From positions 4,092,001 through 4,156,000 of the forward strand of contig NZ_JAVLVU010000001.1 in assembly GCF_031951985.1 (NCBI RefSeq): a stretch of 64,000 nucleotides of DNA, given 5' to 3'. Each line of letters opens with the position of its first letter. Positions within the stretch are counted from its first letter, which is position 1. The translations under genes and the position numbers were made by a program. Below are positions 1 to 8,341 of this stretch, piece by piece. The notes under the pieces are model-generated. The model did no database searches. It was not told where the DNA came from and saw only the letters and a list, made by a program, of their open reading frames with translations. The stretch comes from Mucilaginibacter terrae (GTDB lineage Bacteria; Bacteroidota; Bacteroidia; Sphingobacteriales; Sphingobacteriaceae).

Positions 1-660
1 TGGACTGTTGCACCGGCTATCGTATTAACTGTTCTGGTAGTGTTCGGCTTCCTAACCTGGAGAAAGATCACCAACACGGTTGACGCTAAAGGCGAAGTTG
101 CTTCATTAGATATTGATGTTACCGGTCACCAGTTTGCCTGGGAACTACGTTATCCTGGTAAAGATGGTAAATTGGGTAAAAAGAATTACAAGCTGATTAA
201 TGGTACCAATAAACTTGGTGTTAGTTATGATGATAAAAACAGCTTTGATGATTTACAGGCAGATACACTGGTAATACCGGTTAACAAATCGGTTCGTCTA
301 AACATTATTGCCCAGGATGTGATCCATAGCGTTTACATGCCAAACTTCCGTGTACAAATTAACGCTGTACCGGGTTTACCAACCTACTTTAAATTTACGC
401 CAACTGCTACTACTGCCGAAATGCGCAACAAGTTGGATCAGCCAGACTTTAATTATCACCTGTATTGCAACAAAATTTGCGGAGGAAGCCATTACAACAT
501 GCAAAAAGTAGTATTGGTGGTTACACAAGCCGAGTATCAAAACTGGCTTGCACAGCAAAAACCTTATTTAACCGACCAGTTAAAAAAGGAGCTTAAGCTG
601 GCAGATAACCCGCTTTACAAGCAAACAGTATTACAAAACAGATTAGCGTCAATTAATTAA
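1..660 (+). CDS. coxB: Cytochrome c oxidase subunit II, 5'-truncated by the window edge
   Basis: Carries the CuA centre that takes electrons from cytochrome c and passes them to subunit I at the membrane. The reading frame is open from base 1 (W-T-V-A-P...), so the start and first membrane helix lie outside the window; the visible part begins in the second helix. The periplasmic cupredoxin domain shows the CuA ligands: a His in DVIHSVYMP, then CNKICGGSHYNM with both Cys, the His and the Met. The Glu usually between the two Cys is Lys here; it ligates copper through its backbone, so this need not abolish CuA. Followed by coxA 18 bp downstream, as in Bacteroidota oxidase operons. The family call is secure. 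Confidence 0.95.
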   Translation, partial: WTVAPAIVLTVLVVFGFLTWRKITNTVDAKGEVASLDIDVTGHQFAWELRYPGKDGKLGKKNYKLINGTNKLGVSYDDKNSFDDLQADTLVIPVNKSVRLNIIAQDVIHSVYMPNFRVQINAVPGLPTYFKFTPTATTAEMRNKLDQPDFNYHLYCNKICGGSHYNMQKVVLVVTQAEYQNWLAQQKPYLTDQLKKELKLADNPLYKQTVLQNRLASIN

Positions 661-678
661 TCAAGATATATAGCGATT

Positions 679-2562
679 ATGTCAACATTATCAGTTCACG
701 ATCACGGCGTTGCACATCATGATCACGATCACGAACATCATCATAACGAAACATTCTGGACGAAGTACATCTTCAGCCAGGATCACAAAATGATAGCACG
801 CCAGTTTTTAATAACTGGTATAATCATGGCCGTAATTGCCATGATACTTTCTATCCTGTTCCGTATACAACTGGCTTACCCCGAGAAAGCATTTCCTTTA
901 CTGGAAGTATTACTGGGTCGTTTTGCACCAGGTGGTCGTTTAGATACTAACTTTTACCTGTCGTTAGTTACCATACATGGTACCATCATGGTATTCTTTG
1001 TGTTAACAGCAGGTTTGAGCGGTACATTCAGTAACTTATTAATTCCTTACCAATTAGGTGCGCGTGATATGGCTTCGCCATTCATGAACATGCTTTCGTA
1101 CTGGTTATTCTTTATTGCCAGCGTTATCATGATGGCTTCTTTCTTTGTTGAAAAAGGCCCTGCCGGTCCGGGTTGGACTATATACCCACCACTATCTGCT
1201 TTGCCAAAAGCAATGCCGGGTTCGGGTATGGGTATGACGTTATGGTTAGTAAGTATGACCTTATTTGTTGCATCGCAATTAATGGGTGGTATTAACTACG
1301 TAAGTACCATCTTAAATATGCGTACCAAAGGTATGGATCTGTGGAAAATGCCTTTAACCATCTGGGCATTCTTCTTAACTGCTATCTTGGGTGTATTAGC
1401 ATTCCCTGTACTGGTTGCAGGTGTGGTATTATTAATATTCGACCGTAGCTTTGGTACAAGTTTCTACTTGTCAGATATAGTTATTCAAGGTCAGGTAATG
1501 CCTTTTGAAGGTGGTAGCCCGATACTGTTCCAGCACTTATTCTGGTTCCTGGGTCACCCTGAGGTATACATCGTTATTATGCCTGCACTGGGTATATCAT
1601 CTGAGGTTATTGCTACTAACTCACGTAAACCAATTTTTGGTTACCATGCCATGGTTTACTCACTAATAGGTATTACAGTATTGTCGTTCATTGTATGGGG
1701 TCACCACATGTTTGTTACGGGTATGAACCCGTTCCTGGGCGGTGTGTTCATGATCACTACCTTGATTATTGCGGTACCTTCGGCTGTAAAAACATTCAAC
1801 TATTTAGCTACGCTTTGGCGTGGTAATATACAGTTCACTCCGGCTATGTTGTTCGCTATCGGTTTGGTATCATTCTTTATCTCTGGTGGTATTACCGGTA
1901 TCTTCTTAGGTAACGCTGCGCTTGATATTAACCTGCACGATACTTACTTCGTAGTAGCTCACTTCCACTTAGTAATGGGTTCGGCAGCTATATTTGGTAT
2001 GTTGGCCGGTGTATACCACTGGTTCCCTAAAATGTTCGGCCGTATGATGGACGAAAAATTAGGTTACCTGCACTTTTGGTTAACTTTCATCGGTGCTTAC
2101 CTGGTATTCTTCCCAATGCACTTTATGGGCTTGGACGGTGTACCACGTCGTTACTATTCATTCACCGAAATTGAGTCGTTAAAACAATGGGTATCGGTTA
2201 ACACCTTTATTACCTGGGCTGCTATATTCTCTGCATTGGCACAAGTAGCATTCCTGTTTAACTTCTTCTATTCAATATTCTTTGGTAGAAAAGCGCCTCA
2301 AAACCCATGGAACTCTACTACCTTGGAGTGGACTACACCGGTTGAGCACATCCACGGTAACTGGCCTGGCGAAATTCCAACCGTATACCGTTGGCCATAT
2401 GATTACAGCAAGCCTGGCCATGACGAGGACTTTATACCTCAAACAACACCGTTCTCTCAAACATTGAGTTCGAACTTGCCGCACGATTTTGAAGACCATG
2501 CGTCGCACGATAATGGCGAATGGGTAAACACCCAAAAGTCAAACGAGGAAGAAGTTAAATAA
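679..2562 (+). CDS. coxA: Cytochrome c oxidase subunit I
   Basis: Catalytic heme-copper subunit that reduces O2 and pumps protons; 627 residues with about twelve membrane helices. Visible signatures are HPEVY (CuB His and the cross-linked Tyr), VWGHHMFVTG (two further CuB His), PSAVK (K-channel Lys) and VVAHFHLVMG (heme a3 and heme a His). The first 25 residues hold nine His, an unusual metal-binding-like cytoplasmic tail. The C-terminal extension after the last helix is long and acidic. Sits between coxB and ctaA and is followed by a strong hairpin, so transcription may be attenuated here. The start is the ATG 18 bp after coxB; there is no clear Shine-Dalgarno, as is usual in this phylum. 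Confidence 0.97.
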   Translation: MSTLSVHDHGVAHHDHDHEHHHNETFWTKYIFSQDHKMIARQFLITGIIMAVIAMILSILFRIQLAYPEKAFPLLEVLLGRFAPGGRLDTNFYLSLVTIHGTIMVFFVLTAGLSGTFSNLLIPYQLGARDMASPFMNMLSYWLFFIASVIMMASFFVEKGPAGPGWTIYPPLSALPKAMPGSGMGMTLWLVSMTLFVASQLMGGINYVSTILNMRTKGMDLWKMPLTIWAFFLTAILGVLAFPVLVAGVVLLIFDRSFGTSFYLSDIVIQGQVMPFEGGSPILFQHLFWFLGHPEVYIVIMPALGISSEVIATNSRKPIFGYHAMVYSLIGITVLSFIVWGHHMFVTGMNPFLGGVFMITTLIIAVPSAVKTFNYLATLWRGNIQFTPAMLFAIGLVSFFISGGITGIFLGNAALDINLHDTYFVVAHFHLVMGSAAIFGMLAGVYHWFPKMFGRMMDEKLGYLHFWLTFIGAYLVFFPMHFMGLDGVPRRYYSFTEIESLKQWVSVNTFITWAAIFSALAQVAFLFNFFYSIFFGRKAPQNPWNSTTLEWTTPVEHIHGNWPGEIPTVYRWPYDYSKPGHDEDFIPQTTPFSQTLSSNLPHDFEDHASHDNGEWVNTQKSNEEEVK

Positions 2563-2582
2563 TTCCTTCCTGAAAACATGAT

Positions 2583-2631
2583 TTAGGGTATCTGTACCGG
2601 GAAGTATCCCTCACAGATACCCTAATTTTTT
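2583..2631 (+). terminator. Hairpin with T-run between coxA and ctaA
   Basis: A perfect 13-base inverted repeat (2583-2595 with 2613-2625; arms TTAGGGTATCTGT and its complement) is followed by six T. It looks like an intrinsic terminator or attenuator lying inside the oxidase operon, likely lowering expression of ctaA and later genes relative to coxBA. It could also protect the 3' end of the coxBA message. Confidence 0.8.
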
Positions 2632-2641
2632 AGCAGTATAA

Positions 2642-3703
2642 ATGAGTAAAGCAACTAACAAAACAAGATTTAAACAAGCCAGCCTTATTACAATTGTTTT
2701 GCTTTTTGCATTGATATTAGCCGGAGGTATAGTACGTAGTTCGGGTTCGGGTATGGGATGCCCAGATTGGCCTAAGTGTTTTGGCCGCTACATTCCACCT
2801 ACCGATGCAAGCGAGTTACCTGCCGACTATAAAGAAACATATGTAGCCAAACGCGCTGCCAAAAACCAACGTTTTGCCAAAACCTTAGATGTATTTGGTT
2901 ACAGCGAACTGGCAACCCGTATACGCGAAGATAAATCGATATTGGTACCCGAAGAGTTTAATGCTGCCCGTACCTGGACAGAGTATATAAACCGTTTGGT
3001 GGGAGCTCTATCAGGGGTTGGATTACTCGCCATTGTGTTCTTTTCATTCAGTTACTGGTCCGAAAATAAGTGGATACCTGTTTTAAGCGTTATAAACTTG
3101 CTTTTAGTAGGGTATCAGGCCTGGTTAGGATCAATAGTGGTGTCAACCAACTTAGTTGATTGGATAGTCACCGTACACATGCTGTTGGCGCTGGTTATTT
3201 TAGGCATTACCATTTATGCTTATCATTTAGCCAAAGTACAGGGCAAGCCCTTACTAAAAAGCGATGTGCTATTGAAAGTGATAGCATTTATAGCCATTGC
3301 ATTAAGCGTACTGCAAATTACCTTTGGTACCGAAGTACGCGAAAAAGTTGATGAGGTTGCCGACCATATGCAGGGCGCCAACCGAGACCAATGGGTAAGC
3401 AAGGTAGGTGAGATATTTATAACCCACCGCGATCTGGCTTTACTGGTTTTAGTAATAAACGTTATGATGTACGCTTTAACCCGTCGTAATTTTGACAGGC
3501 ATTCGTTACAGCAGCAGTTAATGAGTTTTATATTTTTGATGATAGTGTTACAGATAGGGGTGGGGATAGCGTTATCATACGCAGCATTACCACCTGTGGC
3601 ACAGGCATCACACATAGTATTGGCCAGCCTGGTATTTGGAGCACAGTTTTACTTGTTACTCAACTTTAGGCGTACAGTAAAATACACGGAGGTGAGCAGA
3701 TGA
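2642..3703 (+). CDS. ctaA: Heme A synthase (COX15/CtaA family)
   Basis: Oxidises the C8 methyl of heme O to formyl, giving heme A for subunit I. The 353-residue protein is predicted to have eight membrane helices. The first periplasmic region has the family motif GSGMGCPDWPKCFG with two Cys, and EYINRLVGAL carries the conserved Glu and Arg region. His residues in later helices (VHMLLAL, THRDLALL, SHIVLASL) are candidate heme ligands. A loop of about 70 residues follows the Cys pair, longer than in Bacillus CtaA. The stop overlaps the ctaB start by four bases (ATGA), implying coupled translation of the two heme-modifying enzymes. Confidence 0.93.
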   Translation: MSKATNKTRFKQASLITIVLLFALILAGGIVRSSGSGMGCPDWPKCFGRYIPPTDASELPADYKETYVAKRAAKNQRFAKTLDVFGYSELATRIREDKSILVPEEFNAARTWTEYINRLVGALSGVGLLAIVFFSFSYWSENKWIPVLSVINLLLVGYQAWLGSIVVSTNLVDWIVTVHMLLALVILGITIYAYHLAKVQGKPLLKSDVLLKVIAFIAIALSVLQITFGTEVREKVDEVADHMQGANRDQWVSKVGEIFITHRDLALLVLVINVMMYALTRRNFDRHSLQQQLMSFIFLMIVLQIGVGIALSYAALPPVAQASHIVLASLVFGAQFYLLLNFRRTVKYTEVSR

Positions 3704-4575
3704 TTTGGAGGGATTTAATAAAGCTTGTTAAATTAAGGCTTACGTTCCTGGTGGTGTTTTCGGCCTCCATATCATTTTTGATAGGGAGCCAGGTTCCATC
3801 AGAACATAACCCGCTTGGCGTTATTAACTGGCTTAATTGGGCAAAGCTTATTATCGGCGGTTTCCTGATCACTGGTGCTGCAAACGGTTTTAACGAGATC
3901 ATTGAAAAAGACCTCGACCGATTGATGACCCGTACCGCCGACAGGCCTTTACCGGCCGGCCGTATGACCAATGGACAAGCGCTGGTGCTAAGTTTATTAA
4001 TGGGCATATTTGGTACTTACCTGTTAGGTAGTTTGAATTTGCTGACCGGATTTTTATCGGTATTTGCCATTATATTATATGCTTTTGCTTATACTCCGTT
4101 AAAGCAAAAGTCGCCCATATCGGTATTTGTAGGTGCAATACCCGGAGCGCTGCCGCCGCTGATTGGTTACGTAGCAGCTTATCCTAAAATTGATGATATT
4201 GCGCTGATTTTGTTTGGCATACAGTTCATCTGGCAGTTTCCGCACTTTTGGGCTATTGCCTGGGTGCTGGATGATGATTATAAGTTGGCTGGTTTCAGGT
4301 TATTGCCAACCGGCCGCCGCGACAGAATGAGCGCTGTGGTTGCTTTTATATTTACATTGGTATTAGTTCCGGTAAGCTTGTTACCAACCTTCTATCATCA
4401 TGGCGGTTATTTTGTAGGAGGAGTATCATTAGTGTTTAGTTTGGTGTTCTTATACCAGGCCTTCATGCTGATGCGTAATCTGGATATTAAATCGGCCAAG
4501 ACATTGATGTTCGGGTCGTTTTTATACCTGCCGGTAGTACAGTTAATGTTTTTGTTTGATTTTATAGGGAAGTAG
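3700..4575 (+). CDS. ctaB: Protoheme IX farnesyltransferase (heme O synthase)
   Basis: Transfers a farnesyl group to protoheme to make heme O, the substrate of CtaA. A UbiA-superfamily membrane protein of 291 residues. The first Asp-rich motif is intact (NGFNEIIEKDLDRLMTRTAD, N-x3-E-x3-D-x3-D type), followed by RPLPAGRM. The second conserved region reads YTPLKQKSPISVFVGAIPGA, with PHFWAIAWVLDDDY further on. The ATG at 3700 overlaps the ctaA stop. A weak GGAG lies just inside the gene, so initiation probably depends on the upstream gene. Confidence 0.95.
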   Translation: MIWRDLIKLVKLRLTFLVVFSASISFLIGSQVPSEHNPLGVINWLNWAKLIIGGFLITGAANGFNEIIEKDLDRLMTRTADRPLPAGRMTNGQALVLSLLMGIFGTYLLGSLNLLTGFLSVFAIILYAFAYTPLKQKSPISVFVGAIPGALPPLIGYVAAYPKIDDIALILFGIQFIWQFPHFWAIAWVLDDDYKLAGFRLLPTGRRDRMSAVVAFIFTLVLVPVSLLPTFYHHGGYFVGGVSLVFSLVFLYQAFMLMRNLDIKSAKTLMFGSFLYLPVVQLMFLFDFIGK

Positions 4576-4580
4576 AAAAG

Positions 4581-5165
4581 ATGATGGCACAGTTTCAGCA
4601 AGACAAAGGGAAATTAGATTTAACGCCTAAGCGGTTTAACATGTGGCTGTTTTTGTTCACATCGTTTATGTTTTTTGCGGCGTTAACCAGCGGTTTCATT
4701 GTATATATTGGTGGGAAAGGGCATGGCCTCAGCATTAAAATGCCCGATGCATTTATGTACAGCACTGCTATAATTATGGTGAGCAGTGTATCCATGTTTT
4801 TTGCATCAAAAGCTGCTAAACAAAGTGACGTTAGCAAACAGCGTTTATTTATTTGGATAACGTTGCTATTGGGTGTTGCGTTTTTTGCTATGCAGGTTTA
4901 CGCCTGGAATGTGCTTACATTTAAAATGCATGCCTGGTTTGTTAACGCTAATGCAGCAATTTCGTTCGTATATGTATTTTCGGTAATGCACCTGCTACAC
5001 ATTTTGGCAGGATTAGTGTTACTTATTATAAGCCTGGTAGGCACCTACCGGAAAAAGCCTCAGGCAATAAATTTATTCCGGATGGAGATGTCCTCATTAT
5101 TTTGGCATTTTGTCGATATTATATGGATTTATCTCTATGTTTTTTTACTTTTGAACCAGAATTAA
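4581..5165 (+). CDS. Cytochrome c oxidase subunit III, first copy
   Basis: A membrane protein of 194 residues with five predicted helices, matching the short CyoC/CoxC type of subunit III, which stabilises subunit I and its proton uptake path. Family traits are the first-helix FMFFAALTSGF region and the end WHFVDIIWIYLYVFLLL. Two adjacent ATG codons (4581 and 4584) could serve as start; the first is kept. It is followed after 25 bp by a second, longer subunit III gene; paired subunit III genes are common in Bacteroidota oxidase operons. Confidence 0.88.
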   Translation: MMAQFQQDKGKLDLTPKRFNMWLFLFTSFMFFAALTSGFIVYIGGKGHGLSIKMPDAFMYSTAIIMVSSVSMFFASKAAKQSDVSKQRLFIWITLLLGVAFFAMQVYAWNVLTFKMHAWFVNANAAISFVYVFSVMHLLHILAGLVLLIISLVGTYRKKPQAINLFRMEMSSLFWHFVDIIWIYLYVFLLLNQN

Positions 5166-5190
5166 TCAATCTACACAATAAGAAGTACAA

Positions 5191-5916
5191 ATGAGTACAA
5201 CAGCGGTTACATCCCCTATAGACGAAGTTAAGTCGACGCCATGGGCTGGCGGAAGAGAGCCATTTTCGGTAGAATACGGCAAGATGATGATGTGGTTTTT
5301 CCTTTTATCGGATGCCTTTACATTTTCATCTTTATTAATTGCTTATGGCGCTTTGCGTTTCAGCTCAACAGCATGGCCGGCTGCCGACCATATTTTCCAA
5401 TCGGTTCCGTTAACCTCCATTGAGCACGGTGCTCCACTTGTATTTGTGGGTATCATGACGTTCATCCTCATTTTAAGTTCGGTTACTATGGTACTGGGCG
5501 TTGAGGCTGGTCACCGCGGTGCTAAAAAAGAAGTTGCCGGTTGGTTAGTTGCTACCGTAATTGGTGGTTTCATGTTCCTGGGTTGCCAGGCTTTAGAGTG
5601 GAGCCACTTATTTCACGAAGGATTTGGCTGGGGTAAAATTCCTCCTGCTGAGGAGCTGAAGCATTTCTTCCCTCACGGAGTTGAACCATCGGCTGTATAC
5701 ACGCAACAGTTTGCAAATCTTTTCTTTACCATTACAGGTTTCCACGGTTTTCACGTATTTACAGGTGTAATTATTAATATTATCATTTTAATCAACGTTT
5801 TAGCAGGTACTTATGAGCGCCGTGGCAGCTACCTTATGGTAGAAAAAGTAGGCCTTTACTGGCACTTTGTTGATTTGGTTTGGGTATTCGTATTTACCTT
5901 CTTCTACTTAGTTTGA
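5191..5916 (+). CDS. Cytochrome c oxidase subunit III, second copy
   Basis: A 241-residue membrane protein of the subunit III family. It has five helices plus a loop (about residues 140-175) absent from the preceding paralogue. The C-terminal signature VGLYWHFVDLVWVFVFTFFY and the GFHGFHVFTGV segment are typical. The N-terminus (REPFSVEYGKMMMWFFLLSD) is the common Bacteroidota form. Which of the two subunit III copies takes the classical position in the complex cannot be decided from sequence alone. Lies 28 bp upstream of subunit IV. Confidence 0.92.
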   Translation: MSTTAVTSPIDEVKSTPWAGGREPFSVEYGKMMMWFFLLSDAFTFSSLLIAYGALRFSSTAWPAADHIFQSVPLTSIEHGAPLVFVGIMTFILILSSVTMVLGVEAGHRGAKKEVAGWLVATVIGGFMFLGCQALEWSHLFHEGFGWGKIPPAEELKHFFPHGVEPSAVYTQQFANLFFTITGFHGFHVFTGVIINIIILINVLAGTYERRGSYLMVEKVGLYWHFVDLVWVFVFTFFYLV

Positions 5917-5944
5917 TTTCCATTCAACCATTTACAAAAAGATT

Positions 5945-6304
5945 ATGTCAGATATTAAGCATACAGAATTACACCACGACGACCATGCAGAACATGGTGG
6001 TATGACCCGTGGTAAAATATGGCAGGTGTTTTTCATCCTGTTGGGTATTACCGTTATTGAGTTTTTTATAGCCCTTTACATGGTGCCTAAAGGACACATG
6101 ACTTTAAATGTAGCAAACCCTATTTATATCCTTTTAACGCTTGCTAAAGCCTTCTACATTGTAGCGTTCTTTATGCACTTAAAGTTCGAAAAAGTAGGTT
6201 TAATTTATTCTATACTGGTACCAACACTGTTCATCATTGGTTTGATCCTGGTGCTTACCAATGAAAGCCACCACTGGGTTGATGTTTGGCAATGGATAAG
6301 GTAA
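5945..6304 (+). CDS. Cytochrome c oxidase subunit IV (CyoD-like)
   Basis: A small membrane protein of 119 residues with three helices of the prokaryotic subunit IV family, an accessory subunit of the oxidase. Key stretches are GITVIEFFIALYMVP and AFYIVAFFMHLKFE. Like CoxA it starts with a His-rich cytoplasmic tail: five His in the first 17 residues. Separated from the SCO gene by 7 bp, so clearly in the operon. Confidence 0.88.
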   Translation: MSDIKHTELHHDDHAEHGGMTRGKIWQVFFILLGITVIEFFIALYMVPKGHMTLNVANPIYILLTLAKAFYIVAFFMHLKFEKVGLIYSILVPTLFIIGLILVLTNESHHWVDVWQWIR

Positions 6305-6311
6305 GCTGCTA

Positions 6312-7010
6312 ATGAGCAAAGTATCCTCTTCTGTAAAAAAGGTATTAATCCTGGTGCTCATATTAGCAGTACCAGGATTTTTATATTATTTACTAACCGC
6401 AAAAGGTAAAAACAGGTATAAACCACTGGCTATTTACGGGCCAAAACAAGTAGCTAAAACTGGCCACAAGTTCCATGGTAATTATATACCCGATACCATT
6501 TACCACAAACTGCCCGGCTTTCAATTAACCAACCAGTTGGGTAAACCGGTAACCTCTAAAGATTTTGACTACAAGATATTTGTGGTGAACATGTTTTATA
6601 CCCACTGCCCTGAAGTTTGTGGTGTGGTAAACAAGAATATCGATCGCCTTGCAGGAGCATTCCGCAAAAACAGGATGGTTAAATTTGTGAGCATAACCGT
6701 TGACCCCGACCGGGACAACGAAGCCGCTCTGCAAGCCTATGCCAAGCCATGGGGCTATGCTGCCGATAAGTGGATGTTTTTGAAAGGTGATACCACTGCT
6801 GTGTACAACCTTGCCCGTAATGGCTTACTTATAAATGCCCTGAAGGTTAACAACGAATTTGTATTTGATAACAAACTGGTGCTCATAGACGCGGAGAAAC
6901 GCATACGAGGCTATTACGATGGCACCAATTTGCAAGATATTGTGAAGCTGAACGATGAGATCAAAGTACAGATTGCAGAAGAATTGCGTAAAATAAAAGC
7001 CCCTGATTGA
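6312..7010 (+). CDS. SCO1/SenC-family protein lacking the usual copper His
   Basis: A thioredoxin-fold protein of 232 residues with an N-terminal membrane anchor (about residues 10-27). SCO proteins deliver copper to, or reduce the thiols of, the CuA site of subunit II, which fits its place in the operon. The CxxxC motif is present as HCPEVC (Cys99 and Cys103). The third copper ligand, normally a His shortly before the LxD strand, is not visible: the region reads FVFDNKLVLID, with Phe-Asp-Asn where His is expected. It may therefore act as a thiol-disulfide reductase rather than a copper donor, or use another ligand. Confidence 0.88.
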   Translation: MSKVSSSVKKVLILVLILAVPGFLYYLLTAKGKNRYKPLAIYGPKQVAKTGHKFHGNYIPDTIYHKLPGFQLTNQLGKPVTSKDFDYKIFVVNMFYTHCPEVCGVVNKNIDRLAGAFRKNRMVKFVSITVDPDRDNEAALQAYAKPWGYAADKWMFLKGDTTAVYNLARNGLLINALKVNNEFVFDNKLVLIDAEKRIRGYYDGTNLQDIVKLNDEIKVQIAEELRKIKAPD

Positions 7011-7012
7011 TA

Positions 7013-7591
7013 ATGAACGTAAGCGATAAATTCATATTCCGGTTTGTGGCCGGCATTTCCATATTTGTGTTGTTGGTGGTTATTATACTTAACCGCAAAG
7101 TATTACCAGCTCCGGCTATTTCGGCCGATTGGTTGTATTTTTTCCCTAAGCTCAACGCCATACTCAATGGTACTTGCAGCGTGTTACTGGTTATTTCTCT
7201 TTACTTTATACGTCACGGGCAGGTAACATGGCATAAGCGTACCAATATACTGGCGTTCGTGTTGTCGTCATTGTTTTTGGTATCGTACATACTGTTCCAT
7301 TGGCTGGCACCGCAAACCTTGTACGGAGATTTAGATGGCGATGGAGTAGTATCGGCACAAGAACTGGCTAATGTAGGGGGTATGCGTACCGTTTACTACA
7401 TAGTTTTAATTCCGCATATTATACTTGCGGCCATTGTATTGCCGTTAATACTGATGAGCTTTTACCGAGGCTTACAAATGGATATTCCCAAACACCGCAA
7501 ACTGGTACGCTGGACTTTTCCTGTTTGGTTTTATGTTACCGTAAGCGGTGTAATTGTGTACATGTTAATACAGCCATATTACAACTTTTAA
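7013..7591 (+). CDS. DUF420 membrane protein with an EF-hand-like loop
   Basis: A DUF420 (YozB-like) integral membrane protein with about five helices; DUF420 genes often follow oxidase assembly genes, and a role in oxidase assembly is suspected but not established. The ATG at 7013 is preferred over an in-frame TTG at 7007 that overlaps the SCO stop. A soluble loop contains a complete EF-hand calcium-loop pattern at residues 106-117: Asp at 1, 3 and 5, Gly at 6, Val at 8, Ser at 9 and Glu at 12 (DLDGDGVVSAQE). The loop lies between membrane helices and should face one side of the membrane. Confidence 0.85.
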   Translation: MNVSDKFIFRFVAGISIFVLLVVIILNRKVLPAPAISADWLYFFPKLNAILNGTCSVLLVISLYFIRHGQVTWHKRTNILAFVLSSLFLVSYILFHWLAPQTLYGDLDGDGVVSAQELANVGGMRTVYYIVLIPHIILAAIVLPLILMSFYRGLQMDIPKHRKLVRWTFPVWFYVTVSGVIVYMLIQPYYNF

Positions 7592-7614
7592 TTATAATTA
7601 GGTATTTTTGCTAT

Positions 7615-7890
7615 ATGAAGAGTGTGAAGGTCTTAGTTCTTGGTTTTGTTCTCGGGCTGATGCTTATAGGTAATCAACCTGCAAAGGCGCAATGTGCCAT
7701 GTGTTCGGCAACCGCCGAGGCTGGTGTTAAAAACGGTAATACCGAAGCTAACGGGTTAAATAACGGCATCTTGTACTTACTGGCAGCACCCTACATTGCA
7801 CTTGCCGTAGGCGGTTATGTTTGGTACAAAAAATATCGCCGTAAAGACGTTGACCTCAATATGCAAAAACAAGAACTACACTTAAATTAA
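7615..7890 (+). CDS. Small membrane protein with CAMC motif, oxidase-cluster companion
   Basis: 91 residues starting at the ATG of 7615. Residues 1-25 look like a signal peptide ending in KAQ, followed at once by CAMCSATAEA with two Cys spaced CxxC. One membrane helix (about residues 57-75) and a basic tail follow. No enzyme family is recognised. Position at the end of the cox operon and the exported CxxC suggest a thiol or metal role in oxidase assembly; this is inference. A TAnnTTTG box at 7603-7610 lies 4 bases before the start, so it may also have its own leaderless transcript. A terminator follows. Confidence 0.75.
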   Translation: MKSVKVLVLGFVLGLMLIGNQPAKAQCAMCSATAEAGVKNGNTEANGLNNGILYLLAAPYIALAVGGYVWYKKYRRKDVDLNMQKQELHLN

Positions 7891-7897
7891 TATTACT

Positions 7898-7923
7898 AAA
7901 TCCGGCTTACGCGCCGGATTTTT
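7898..7923 (+). terminator. Intrinsic terminator closing the oxidase operon
   Basis: Nine-base inverted repeat AAATCCGGC / GCCGGATTT (7898-7906 and 7913-7921) with a 6-base loop, continuing into TTTTT. It ends the cox transcript after the CAMC protein gene. Confidence 0.85.
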
Positions 7924-7942
7924 CATATAAACACATCTGCTT

Positions 7943-8341
7943 ATGCCCCAAACACCACAAGGCCCTGCAATGCTGCAGGCTAAATGCCCTCGCTGCCGTA
8001 GAGGCAAAATGTTCAAGGGAGGCGTTTATCACTTTGGCGGCAACAAAATGCTGGAAAACTGTCCGCGCTGCGGCTTGCATTTTGAATTAGAACCAGGCTA
8101 TTTTTACGCCGCAATGTATGTAAGCTACGCCTTTAACGTTGCCGAAGCCGTAATACTGGCTTTTATAACTTACTCTATAACCGGCAATATGGAATCGCCC
8201 TGGTTATACCTCGCCGTTATTTTAGGCGGATGTTTTATACTGGCACCGTTCAATTATCGTTATTCGAGGGTGATATTACTCTATTGGTTATCGCCCAAAA
8301 TACATTACCAGCCACATTTAGATACCGATGCTACAAACTGA
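7943..8341 (+). CDS. DUF983 family membrane protein
   Basis: 132 residues. Two CPRC motifs near the N-terminus (CPRCRRGKMF and CPRCGLHFEL) form a probable zinc ribbon, followed by two membrane helices, the architecture of DUF983. The biochemical function is unknown. It overlaps the next gene by 14 bases, implying co-translation with the DUF2461 protein. Confidence 0.85.
   Translation: MPQTPQGPAMLQAKCPRCRRGKMFKGGVYHFGGNKMLENCPRCGLHFELEPGYFYAAMYVSYAFNVAEAVILAFITYSITGNMESPWLYLAVILGGCFILAPFNYRYSRVILLYWLSPKIHYQPHLDTDATN

Noticed and set aside
2272..2535. Frames antisense to coxA and similar long frames opposite mfd, the EnvC-like gene and others
   Set aside because: They are shadows of well-supported genes with no family features of their own.
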